Assembly: GCA_947165785.1 (NCBI GenBank)
Contig: CAMVBS010000008.1
Coordinates: forward strand, 1-52,974
Length of the DNA stretch: 52,974 bases
Direction: 5' to 3'
Source: an uncultured Clostridia bacterium
GTDB lineage: Bacteria; Bacillota; Clostridia; Saccharofermentanales; Saccharofermentanaceae
Part shown: positions 25,950-33,664 of the stretch, piece after piece
Layout: each line of letters starts with the position of its first letter
How positions within the stretch are numbered: position 1 is the first letter of the stretch
Program-made: the position numbers and the translations under genes
The notes under the pieces: generated by a model
Told to the model about the DNA's origin: nothing
The model's database searches: none
What the model saw: the letters and a program-made list of their open reading frames with translations, nothing else

Positions 25950-26522
25950 TTATTTCTCCAGCATATACACATCGTCTACCGACCTGAAGGTTACATCTTC
26001 AGGGATATCGATCATCTTGCCGTTCTTGAAAAGGCCTGATGCAGAAGCTGCGACCGTTATGTCATCCATTTCATCAACTTCCAGCGCAGTATAGCCATCA
26101 AATTCACGGATCTCAACATGGATATCGCCTGTAAAGGAGACCCCCATCTCTTTGAGATACTCTTTCAACGTATCGATCTCCAATGTATCGATATCGTCAA
26201 AGTAATCTTTATATTCTTCAAACTCCCATTCAGACGGGTCACTCGAATCCGAATGAGCATCTATTGAATAGATATCTTCGTTTATAAGCTTGTAATCGGT
26301 CTTATCGTCATGGATCAAACCTTCAAACTCGCTTTCACTTATCTTCTCAGTTTCATTACCGTCTATGGAAAAATATGCCCTGTATGAGGGAACCAAACCA
26401 TTATCTTCTGATCCTTTGAGCAGGTACTTAGGTCTTTCCTTGCTCGAACAGGAAGCAGAACAAAGGCAGATCATCGCTGTTACCAAGATCATTACAGCGC
26501 ATTTAAAAAGTCTATTCTTCAT
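25950..26522 (-). CDS. Putative lipoprotein, function unknown
   Basis: About 190 aa from the ATG at 26522 (MKNRLFK), which has GAGG about 10 bases upstream; a start at 26564 would add 14 residues before the signal. A basic start, a hydrophobic core (AVMILVTAMICLC) and a SASC-SS junction form a lipoprotein-type signal, though the lipobox is imperfect. The mature part is acidic, with a YFSIDGNETEKISESEFEGL segment, and has no family I recognise. It is divergent from the WG-repeat lipoprotein at 26691, with which it shares a 168-base intergenic region. Confidence 0.7.
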   Translation of the reverse strand: MKNRLFKCAVMILVTAMICLCSASCSSKERPKYLLKGSEDNGLVPSYRAYFSIDGNETEKISESEFEGLIHDDKTDYKLINEDIYSIDAHSDSSDPSEWEFEEYKDYFDDIDTLEIDTLKEYLKEMGVSFTGDIHVEIREFDGYTALEVDEMDDITVAASASGLFKNGKMIDIPEDVTFRSVDDVYMLEK

Positions 26523-26690
26523 ATGCAAATACCTCAATCCCTTGTTGTAGCCGTAGTATAGCACACTGTTTCAAGCAGGATTCAACTTGTTCTTTGTATG
26601 TTATCGGCTATAGAATGCAAGCTGTTCCTTCGATGTTGTGACCTTCCTTTCATTCCTCTAAGATGAACATAAGTAACGGAGGGTTCGATC

Positions 26691-27773
26691 ATGAAAAAGA
26701 TACCGGTTGTAGCGATAGTTTTCTGCTTGTTCCTGACTTCATGTAATTCCCGCTTCACAGCAGGAGTCGACAAGGAATGCCGTTACTTTGATAAGTATGA
26801 GCTTGCCGATATAAAGAATATATCGGAGATCAAAGATCTGTTGGATGATTCTGAAAGATACGGCCTTTACAGCGAACTTGAAGACAATAAGGATATTCTT
26901 TACTATTTTGATCTTCTGGACGATGACGAATACGTCGAAGTACAAGTCGGTTCTTCAGATTACGTCCTGTTCTACTATACGGTAACCGGTTACGGAAAAA
27001 AGATCGTGGAAATATCCGATATAAAAAGTGACATCACCGATTCATGCCTGGCCGTTGCTGTCGACAGTGTAATCTACGATGGTCCCGGTTCCGGATGTTT
27101 TCTGCAGACAGATCGTTGTCGCTGTATAGTCAAGATCGAGAAAGATTTCAATATATTATATGTTAATGGTTCTGTCTATCGTCCTTTCGACGGCGGCATA
27201 TTCAGGATAGGAGATAAAGCAGGGATCGTAGATCCAGATCTGAACGTAAAAGTATCTCCGATCTATGATTGGATACGCATAGAGGAGATTCCCGAACAAC
27301 CTCACTTTTATCTGATGGAGACCGAAGAAGGCTACGGCATTCTAAACAAGGATTACGATATTATATGCGATCCTGACGTCGTAAATTATGTCTTTCTCGA
27401 AGATGATTCTCTTATCGAAACCGTAAAAGATAATGATCAATATTTCATATATAAGAAAGACTTATACGGAAATATACTTCAAGGCCCGCTAAAAGGTGTT
27501 CTTGACCTGCCTGAAACAAATCATTACGGTCAGCATATATTCACAGACGGACTTAAAAAAGGGGTCATTGATGAAGATCTGAACGTGATAATAGAACCTT
27601 TGTATCAGAGTATCAATTCATATTACAGTCAAAGATCCGATACGTTATGGGCAGTAATGAAAGATAACAAGGTTGCTGTTTTCGATCATGAAGGAAACCA
27701 AAAGACCGAATTTAAATACGATTCGATCTACGAGGCAATCAGCGCGTATAACAAAGAAACCGCTAATCCTTAA
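26691..27773 (+). CDS. WG-repeat lipoprotein
   Basis: 360 aa. The signal is MKKIPVVAIVFCLFLTSC with a proper LTSC lipobox at C18, so the protein is anchored outside. The rest contains repeats of the WG/KWG type: KAGIVDPDLNVKVSPIYDWI, EGYGILNKDYDIICDP, KKGVIDEDLNVIIEPLYQSI and KVAVFDHEGNQKTEFKYDSI. These are beta-propeller-like units of unknown ligand common in gut Bacteroidetes and Clostridia. GGAGG lies upstream of the start. No partner in the window suggests a role. Confidence 0.85.
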   Translation: MKKIPVVAIVFCLFLTSCNSRFTAGVDKECRYFDKYELADIKNISEIKDLLDDSERYGLYSELEDNKDILYYFDLLDDDEYVEVQVGSSDYVLFYYTVTGYGKKIVEISDIKSDITDSCLAVAVDSVIYDGPGSGCFLQTDRCRCIVKIEKDFNILYVNGSVYRPFDGGIFRIGDKAGIVDPDLNVKVSPIYDWIRIEEIPEQPHFYLMETEEGYGILNKDYDIICDPDVVNYVFLEDDSLIETVKDNDQYFIYKKDLYGNILQGPLKGVLDLPETNHYGQHIFTDGLKKGVIDEDLNVIIEPLYQSINSYYSQRSDTLWAVMKDNKVAVFDHEGNQKTEFKYDSIYEAISAYNKETANP

Positions 27774-27775
27774 CA

Positions 27776-27809
27776 TAAAAAAGTCTCCCGCTACGATAAC
27801 GGGAGACTT
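27776..27809 (-). terminator. Intrinsic terminator after pgi
   Basis: A perfect 10-bp stem (27781-27790 with 27800-27809, loop of 9) followed by T-rich sequence on the minus strand. It ends pgi and lies directly after the convergent WG-repeat gene, which it may also serve. Confidence 0.82.
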
Positions 27810-27832
27810 CAATTATCCGTTTTTCAAAAAGA

Positions 27833-29182
27833 TCACTTGTTAAGTCTTGCTTCCAAAGCAGCCTTCTGATCTTCGTAACCCGGCTTACCGAGAAGAGCGA
27901 ACATGTTCTTCTTGTAAGCTTCAACACCAGGCTGGTTGAATGGGTTTACAGCAAGGAGGTAACCGGAGATACCGCAAGCCTTCTCGAAGAAGTAAACGAG
28001 CTGACCAAACCAGTAAGGTGTAAGTTCAGGCATATGAACGATCATGTTAGGAACCTTACCGTCAACGTGTGCGAGTACTGTTCCCTGCATAGCCTTGAGG
28101 TTAACGTCGTTCATGTCCATACCGGAAAGGAAGTTCAAGCCGTCAAGGTTCTTAGGATCGTTAGGGATCTCGAATGTACGACGAGCCTTGTCGATCTGTA
28201 CGACTGTCTCAAAGAGCATTCTTCTTCCGTCCTGGATATACTGACCCATGGAGTGAAGGTCTGTCGTATTATCAACACCTGCAGGGAAGATTCCTCTGCC
28301 GTCCTTACCCTCAGACTCACCGTAGAGCTGCTTCCACCACTCTGTCATATAGTGGAAAGATGGCTCGTAGTTAACCATAACCTCTGTTGAATAACCGGAA
28401 CGAAGGAGACAGTTACGAACTGCTGCATACTTGTAGCATGGGTTATCCATAACGGACATCTTCTTGAATTCCTTGGAAGCGTCCTTAGCACCCTTCATAA
28501 CTTCCTTGATATCGATACCTGAAACAGCGATAGGAAGAAGACCTACAGCTGTAAGAACAGAGAAACGTCCTCCGACATCATCAGGTACTACGAATGACTC
28601 GTAACCTTCCTTGTCTGCAAGGCCCTTCAAAGCTCCGCGTGCCTTATCTGTTGTAGCATAGATACGAGACTTAGCCTCTTTCTTGCCGTACTTATTCTCC
28701 ATGTATGCCTTGAAGATCCTGAATGCGATCGCAGGCTCTGTTGTAGTACCGGACTTGGAGATGATATTTACGGAGATGTCTTTGCCCTCAATGATCTCCA
28801 TAAGATCTGCCAAGTATGTAGCACTGATGGAATTACCGCAGAAAAGAATGATAGGACTCTTTCTTACCTTCTTAGGTGCGATGTTAGCGAAAGAATGATT
28901 CAAAAGCTCGATAGCAGCTCTTGCACCGAGGTATGAACCGCCGATACCGATTACTACGAGCACATCAGAATCCTTACGGATCTTGGCAGCTGCCTTCTTG
29001 ATCCTTGCAAATTCTTCCTTGTCATAATTTGTAGGAAGATCGAGCCATCCGAGGAAGTCGTTTCCCGGGCCGTTCTTCTTGTGAAGCATATCGTGAGCAA
29101 CCTTTACCTGAGGCTCCATACGAGCAACTGCTTCTTCTCCGCCGATAAACGGGAGTACATTGGAAATGTCCAAATTGATCAT
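27833..29182 (-). CDS. pgi: Glucose-6-phosphate isomerase
   Basis: 449 aa, interconverting glucose-6-phosphate and fructose-6-phosphate in glycolysis. Motifs seen: [18 protein letters not shown], the SIS-type phosphate loop [15 protein letters not shown], and [20 protein letters not shown] with the catalytic region downstream ([20 protein letters not shown]). It is the shorter Firmicute type of about 450 residues. I chose the ATG at 29182, with GGAG 9 bases upstream, over a GTG at 29197. It is monocistronic, with a terminator. Confidence 0.96.
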   Translation of the reverse strand: MINLDISNVLPFIGGEEAVARMEPQVKVAHDMLHKKNGPGNDFLGWLDLPTNYDKEEFARIKKAAAKIRKDSDVLVVIGIGGSYLGARAAIELLNHSFANIAPKKVRKSPIILFCGNSISATYLADLMEIIEGKDISVNIISKSGTTTEPAIAFRIFKAYMENKYGKKEAKSRIYATTDKARGALKGLADKEGYESFVVPDDVGGRFSVLTAVGLLPIAVSGIDIKEVMKGAKDASKEFKKMSVMDNPCYKYAAVRNCLLRSGYSTEVMVNYEPSFHYMTEWWKQLYGESEGKDGRGIFPAGVDNTTDLHSMGQYIQDGRRMLFETVVQIDKARRTFEIPNDPKNLDGLNFLSGMDMNDVNLKAMQGTVLAHVDGKVPNMIVHMPELTPYWFGQLVYFFEKACGISGYLLAVNPFNQPGVEAYKKNMFALLGKPGYEDQKAALEARLNK

Positions 29183-29284
29183 AATGATTCTCCTCACACT
29201 TGTTTTTTAATAAAAACTATTAGAAAGTATATCACCGCAGACCGATTTCGTGAACTAAAAATCCATACTTTTTTCAGCCATTTT

Positions 29285-29302
29285 ATTCTTTTCGAAAAGA
29301 AT
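29285..29302. promoter_or_regulatory. 18-bp perfect palindrome upstream of the DUF4364 gene
   Basis: ATTCTTTTCGAAAAGAAT is its own reverse complement over 18 bases. It ends 5 bases before the TATAAT box of the DUF4364 gene, covering the -35 region. This is a strong operator candidate, possibly for the encoded winged-helix-like protein itself. The inner TTTTCGAAAA also occurs just upstream of the -10 of the Fe-S scaffold gene (about 47850-47859). Confidence 0.55.
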
Positions 29303-29307
29303 TACGA

Positions 29308-29320
29308 TATAATCACTTTA
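29308..29320 (+). promoter_or_regulatory. TATAAT box adjacent to the DUF4364 start (leaderless candidate)
   Basis: GATATAATCACT: the TATAAT (29308-29313) ends 6 bases before the ATG at 29320, and no ribosome site is visible. The 12-base string is identical to that before tadA. Confidence 0.55.
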
Positions 29321-29862
29321 TGAGTTCAGAAGACATCGCAAAAGCCAAGATAATAATATTGCACCTGGTATCTGATGCACCCGGTGTTACATACCATATG
29401 CTCATGGATAAATGTATGGAATCCCTGACTATGGATTTCTTTACCTTCTCTCAATGCTATAACGAACTTTTGGCAGGAAATCTTCTCGAAAAAGTGTCGG
29501 AAAACGACGGAACGGATTCGAACACGGCTGATTCCGCAGAGGATATCTTATACATCACCAAGGGCGGCAAGGCTGTACTCGACGATATTTCCGCAGCACT
29601 TAATAACAGCACCAAAAACTATCTTGCCAATGCCAAGATCGAGCTTAATGATCTCATAGCAGAAAGAAACAGCATAAGAGCTTCCGTCTTAACAGAAGAA
29701 GATCACTTCTACGCATGTCTTTCCATCAATGACAAGACAGGAACAAGATTTGAGACTAAGGTCAGAACGGATAATAAACAGGAAGCCATTGCTTTGTGTA
29801 ATTCCTGGAAACGCAAGGCAAAGGAAACACACAAGGCTTTCCTTGATTCCCTCAGCAATTAA
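29320..29862 (+). CDS. DUF4364 family protein, winged-helix type
   Basis: 180 aa. The N-terminal half (AKIIILHLVSDAPGVTYHML, then FFTFSQCYNELLAGNLL and a LYITKGGKAVLDDI wing) fits the DUF4364 family of Clostridia, which looks like a winged-helix DNA-binding protein. The C-terminal half has a coiled stretch (KIELNDLIAERNSIRAS) and a mixed fold. Its targets are unknown. A perfect 18-bp palindrome in its own promoter suggests autoregulation. Its transcript seems to start at the ATG, and a terminator follows. Confidence 0.8.
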   Translation: MSSEDIAKAKIIILHLVSDAPGVTYHMLMDKCMESLTMDFFTFSQCYNELLAGNLLEKVSENDGTDSNTADSAEDILYITKGGKAVLDDISAALNNSTKNYLANAKIELNDLIAERNSIRASVLTEEDHFYACLSINDKTGTRFETKVRTDNKQEAIALCNSWKRKAKETHKAFLDSLSN

Positions 29863-29886
29863 ATATGAATTGTTAATATGATCTGC

Positions 29887-29913
29887 GAAGCGGTATTTGC
29901 CGCTTCTTTTTTT
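29887..29913 (+). terminator. Intrinsic terminator after the DUF4364 gene
   Basis: Stem GAAGCGG/CCGCTTC (29887-29893 with 29900-29906, loop of 6) followed by T7 on the plus strand, 25 bases past the stop. Confidence 0.85.
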
Positions 29914-29918
29914 GGGCG

Positions 29919-29947
29919 AAAAAAAAGCTGTTCTTCAATGAACAGCT
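29919..29947 (-). terminator. Intrinsic terminator facing obg
   Basis: Stem AGCTGTTC/GAACAGCT (29926-29933 with 29940-29947, loop of 6) followed on the minus strand by a run of seven T. It lies about 180 bases past the obg stop, the nearest end signal for that transcript, and back to back with the DUF4364 terminator. The AT-rich 29948-30129 between it and obg shows nothing else. Confidence 0.8.
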
Positions 29948-30129
29948 CGTAACAAACTCAAATTCCAGATTTTAAGAGGTCGCTTAAATATCTTGATGAT
30001 TAGAGTATACCCATTTTCTGTGAAGCAAATATGTTGATTTATTAACAGATTGTAAACAACGAAACGATTTGTTGTACAAAAAGTGAAAATAACACTTTTT
30101 CGCCATTAAATTATCAAAATATTGCTACC

Positions 30130-31404
30130 TTATTCAATGAAATCAAACTCGAAATCATCGATCCTTACCGTGTCGCCCTCTTTGATACCCTTCTCGCGAA
30201 GTGCGTCTATAACGCCTGCATTGATGAGTGATCTCTGGAAATATGACAGAGAATCAGGGTCAGAAAAGTTAGTTGATTCCATGGTAATCTTTGCCCACTG
30301 ACCGCAAATATTGTAAACTCCGTCTTCGTCGATCTCGATTGTAAACTGTTCCTTAGGTTCGAATTTGTAAACTTTTTCTTCCTCTGTCTTCTCAAAGATA
30401 GGGGTAGCCGGAAGCTTACTTACGAGTTCTGATACTTTATCTATCAAAGGCTTGATACCGATCATGGCAGCACCTGATGTAACAAATACATCTTCATAGC
30501 CCATTTCCTTAACGGCATTTACAAAAAGCTCGACCTCTTCTTCAGAAGCCATATCAGACTTATTTGCAACAACTACCTGAGGGCGCGTTGCAAGCTGTTC
30601 GTTGAACAGGCGAAGCTCGTCATTGATGCTGTTAAAATCGTCGATCGGATCTCTTCCGTCCGCACTTGATACATCTACTACATGGATAAGAAGCCTGGTT
30701 CTCTCGATGTGTCTTAAGAAATCATGACCAAGGCCGGCTCCGTCATGAGCATTATCGATAAGTCCCGGGATATCTGCAATGACAAAACTCGTGTCATAAT
30801 CCTGAACTACACCCAAAACAGGTTCAAGTGTCGTAAACGGATAATCGGCGATCTTAGGCTTAGCCTTTGTCATGACCGAAAGCAAAGTGGATTTACCTGC
30901 ATTAGGATATCCTACAAGTCCCACGTCAGCGATGAGCTTAAGTTCTACGGAGATATTCTTCTCTTCACCCGGAACACCTGCTCTTGCAAATCTCGGAGCC
31001 TGTCTTACCGCATTAGCATAGTGCATGTTGCCAAGGCCGCCTTTACCGCCCTTGGCAATGATCACTTCCTGACCGTCTTCAGAAAGGTCAGCGATGATCT
31101 TATCTTCATCAAGGTCTTTTATGACAGTACCGACAGGAACAGCGATCTTAAGATCTTCTCCGCCTCTGCCGTACATCTTTCTGTTCATGCCCTTCTCGCC
31201 GTCTTTGGCTACGAACTTATGCTTGAACCTGAAGCTTTGGAGCGTGGATATCTTGGACGTTGCCACAAAAATGACATCGCCTCCCTTACCGCCGTCGCCA
31301 CCGTCAGGACCGCCGTTAGTTACATATTTCTCCGTGTGAAATGAAACACAACCGCTTCCGCCGTCACCGGCCTTAACATAGATTTTTGCATGATCGATAA
31401 ACAT
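30130..31404 (-). CDS. obg: GTPase ObgE/CgtA
   Basis: 424 aa, the ribosome-assembly GTPase. The glycine-rich Obg fold covers about 1-158 (KAGDGGSGCVSFHTEKYVTN, repeated GGDGG). The G domain has G1 GYPNAGKST (165-173), G2/G3 with DYPFTTLEP and ADIPGLIDNA, and NKSD. The C-terminal OCT domain spans about 345-424, ending in RIDDFEFDFIE. It usually follows rplU-rpmA, as here, but a terminator lies only 22 bases upstream of its ATG with no room for a separate promoter. Expression probably depends on read-through. Confidence 0.97.
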   Translation of the reverse strand: MFIDHAKIYVKAGDGGSGCVSFHTEKYVTNGGPDGGDGGKGGDVIFVATSKISTLQSFRFKHKFVAKDGEKGMNRKMYGRGGEDLKIAVPVGTVIKDLDEDKIIADLSEDGQEVIIAKGGKGGLGNMHYANAVRQAPRFARAGVPGEEKNISVELKLIADVGLVGYPNAGKSTLLSVMTKAKPKIADYPFTTLEPVLGVVQDYDTSFVIADIPGLIDNAHDGAGLGHDFLRHIERTRLLIHVVDVSSADGRDPIDDFNSINDELRLFNEQLATRPQVVVANKSDMASEEEVELFVNAVKEMGYEDVFVTSGAAMIGIKPLIDKVSELVSKLPATPIFEKTEEEKVYKFEPKEQFTIEIDEDGVYNICGQWAKITMESTNFSDPDSLSYFQRSLINAGVIDALREKGIKEGDTVRIDDFEFDFIE

Positions 31405-31426
31405 AAAACACCTATATTCTTTAAGT

Positions 31427-31461
31427 AAAAAAACAGTCTGTCGAGGATTCCCGACAGACTG
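31427..31461 (-). terminator. Terminator between rpmA and obg
   Basis: A perfect 10-bp stem (31434-31443 with 31452-31461, loop of 8) followed on the minus strand by T7. It lies 25 bases past the L27 stop and 22 bases before the obg start, so obg is downstream of a full intrinsic terminator. Confidence 0.85.
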
Positions 31462-31486
31462 ATTAGTTCAAGATCAAAATCTCTGA

Positions 31487-31771
31487 TCACTCAGCGATAG
31501 GATATACGCTAACCTGCTTCTTATCCTTACCGAGGCGCTCGTACTTAACTTTTCCGTCGATACGTGCATAGAGAGTATCATCAGATCCGATACCTACGTT
31601 TGTACCAGGATGGATCTTTGTTCCACGCTGTCTGACAAGAATGTTACCGGCGAGCACGTGCTGTCCGTCGCCCTTCTTAGCTCCAAGTCTCTTAGATTCA
31701 GAGTCACGACCGTTCTTGGTCGAACCCATACCTTTCTTATGAGCAAAGAGCTGTAAATTCATCTTAATCAT
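31487..31771 (-). CDS. rpmA: Ribosomal protein L27
   Basis: 94 aa. The Firmicute-type N-terminal extension MIKMNLQLF precedes the mature [15 protein letters not shown] start; Prp cuts after the phenylalanine so that the N-terminus can reach the peptidyl-transferase centre. The cleavage motif is intact and the protease gene lies just upstream. GGAGG is 8 bases before the ATG at 31771. The conserved core [20 protein letters not shown] is present. Confidence 0.97.
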   Translation of the reverse strand: MIKMNLQLFAHKKGMGSTKNGRDSESKRLGAKKGDGQHVLAGNILVRQRGTKIHPGTNVGIGSDDTLYARIDGKVKYERLGKDKKQVSVYPIAE

Positions 31772-31792
31772 AGTGATTACACCTCCGATGTT

Positions 31793-32149
31793 CTAATTTC
31801 TTGATTCAATCAATTCGATATACTGATCTTCATCATCATTAACCGACATCTCCAGGCTTTTAAATCCTACCAAAACGGTATTCATTATTACCTGAGCCCT
31901 TTCTCTTACCTCACCGGTAAGTTCGGGAAGTGTCAGCCTTGCATTCACATCTCCGTCACCCGTATCTTCATTGATGACTGCTATATCCTTCAAAGAACAA
32001 AGTTCATCAAGAGAATTAACTGCCGTGTAGAACAGTGTCGAAGCTGATGCACAGATTATGTCTGATCCCTGTTCGGCATATCCGGAATGTCCGGACATAT
32101 AGAGACTTTTGATATCGTCTCCTTCTCTGTCGATTATAATGCTGATCAT
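31793..32149 (-). CDS. prp: Ribosomal-processing cysteine protease Prp
   Basis: 118 aa. The catalytic histidine is H21 in SGHSGYAEQGSD and the cysteine is C33 in DIICASAS, the standard Prp arrangement. It removes the N-terminal extension of L27, whose gene follows after 21 bases. The C-terminal VLVGFKSLE block matches the family. Its place between rplU and rpmA is the usual one in Firmicutes. Confidence 0.95.
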   Translation of the reverse strand: MISIIIDREGDDIKSLYMSGHSGYAEQGSDIICASASTLFYTAVNSLDELCSLKDIAVINEDTGDGDVNARLTLPELTGEVRERAQVIMNTVLVGFKSLEMSVNDDEDQYIELIESRN

Positions 32150-32172
32150 ATATCAAAGTTCAATCGCGTAGA

Positions 32173-32478
32173 TCAAGCGTCGATAGCTGTGATACGTACA
32201 CGTGTGTATGGCTGTCTGTGGCCTGCCTTACGACGGTAACCCTTCTTAGCCTTGTACTTGAAAACAACGATCTTGCTTCCCTTGCCCTGCTTTACGATCT
32301 CGCCGGAAACCTTAGCCTTGCAATCAGCGCCAGCCTTGATACCTGCATCATCTGCAACAGCAAGTACATTATCGAAAGTAATGGAATCGCCTGCTTCGCC
32401 TTCGAGCTTCTCGATGAATACTTCGTCACCGACAGCTACCTTGTACTGCTTACCGCCTGTCAAAATTACTGCGTACAT
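32173..32478 (-). CDS. rplU: Ribosomal protein L21
   Basis: 101 aa, full length, with the family start MYAVILTGGKQYKV and end KKGYRRKAGHRQPYTRVRIT. It binds 23S rRNA in the large subunit. First gene of the rplU-prp-rpmA group, with AGGAGG before the ATG and a promoter with a 90-base leader upstream. Confidence 0.97.
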   Translation of the reverse strand: MYAVILTGGKQYKVAVGDEVFIEKLEGEAGDSITFDNVLAVADDAGIKAGADCKAKVSGEIVKQGKGSKIVVFKYKAKKGYRRKAGHRQPYTRVRITAIDA

Positions 32479-32603
32479 TTAGTGTCCTCCTGTTCTTCCA
32501 GTCTCGCTGCTCAACCTTAGGCATTGCACAAAAAAGCGCAAATTTAAGAGCCCGGCGCATGCGGTCACCGAAATATACTATCATCAAGTGTATCGGGTGT
32601 CAA
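32479..32603 (-). promoter_or_regulatory. rplU promoter and leader (possible L21 leader)
   Basis: On the minus strand TTGACA (32598-32603), 17-base spacer, TAGTAT (32575-32580) form a clear promoter. The 90-base leader carries GCGC repeats bracketing a 15-base loop followed by T6 (about 32530-32555), which looks like a weak attenuator. Firmicute rplU genes often carry an autoregulatory L21 leader; I cannot confirm that structure by eye. Confidence 0.6.
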
Positions 32604-32619
32604 ACCTTTTCTTCGAAAA

Positions 32620-33633
32620 TCAGTTGATTTTCTTTACTGACGAGCCATACTCGATCATCGTATCGACCTTACGCTTTCTGGCAACTCCCAGATAAGTTCC
32701 GGTCATCCTGTCAAGGAGCATGTCTGATGCGACTCGCGCGATCTTCTCCATAGGCTGGATACCGATAGTAAGCTTAGGGTTATAGATCCTTGCTATCTCA
32801 AGGTTCTCAAAACCTACAAATGAGATATCATCAGGGATCGAGATATTGTTGTCAGCTACATAAAGGAGGCTTCCGGACATGAGATCGTGTCCTGCAGCAA
32901 ATACTGCAGTAGGCGGAGTAGGAAGTGACATGAATGACTTCATTCCCGCATAACCGCTCTCTTCCGTGATGCTCTCTTTGAATACATATTCAGGTCTAAA
33001 CGGCATTCCGCCTTCCTGAAGCGCTCTTATATAACCCGCAACCCTGTCATCTGTAGTAACGATTCCGCTGCCGCCCGTGATAAGAGCGATATTACGGTGA
33101 CCGTTATCAACAAGGTGCTTGATTACTTCATAAGTGATCGACTCGTTATCGATAACAACAGAGTCGCAATAGTTCTCCTGATCTTCTATATCAACGAATA
33201 CGAGCGGCACCTTCTCCTTACGGATCCTGGTAAAGTCTGAAGACTTAACTCCGATAGGCTGCATAATGATACCGTCAACCTGATAATCCAAAAGGAAGTC
33301 TATCTTCTCCTTGGCGTTATTTGTTCCGTCATCATAAAAATGATAGTCACAGACGATCGTGGAATAATTCTTCTCATACATGAACTGGCTTACGGAAGTC
33401 AGTATGGAAACACCGTAATAGTCTGAGAGGTTAGGAATAAGGACACCTATCGTCCTTGTCTTCTTGGTCTTCATTCCCCTCGCTATCGGATTGACCTTAT
33501 AGTTAAGTTCCTCAATGGCATTAAGGATCTCAGTCTTCTTAGGCTCGAGAACGTTTCCGCCGTTAATACACTTCGAGACGGTCGATATTGACACGCCTGC
33601 CTTCTTCGCAACATCTTTAATCGTAACACTCAT
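32620..33633 (-). CDS. LacI-family transcriptional regulator
   Basis: 337 aa. The N-terminal LacI helix-turn-helix is MSVTIKDVAKKAGVSISTVS with the following hinge region, and the rest is a periplasmic-binding-protein-like sugar domain (GVLIPNLSDYYG, HLVDNGHRNIALITGG, DDISFVGFENLEIARI). The ATG at 33633 has a GGGGG site 8 bases upstream; a GTG at 33648 is less likely. It lies 31 bases after an unknown membrane protein gene in the murC group. No sugar gene is adjacent, so its target is not evident; the GH43 glycosidase is far away. Confidence 0.93.
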   Translation of the reverse strand: MSVTIKDVAKKAGVSISTVSKCINGGNVLEPKKTEILNAIEELNYKVNPIARGMKTKKTRTIGVLIPNLSDYYGVSILTSVSQFMYEKNYSTIVCDYHFYDDGTNNAKEKIDFLLDYQVDGIIMQPIGVKSSDFTRIRKEKVPLVFVDIEDQENYCDSVVIDNESITYEVIKHLVDNGHRNIALITGGSGIVTTDDRVAGYIRALQEGGMPFRPEYVFKESITEESGYAGMKSFMSLPTPPTAVFAAGHDLMSGSLLYVADNNISIPDDISFVGFENLEIARIYNPKLTIGIQPMEKIARVASDMLLDRMTGTYLGVARKRKVDTMIEYGSSVKKIN

Positions 33634-33664
33634 AAATAATTCCCCCACCGACCATTATGCCATT

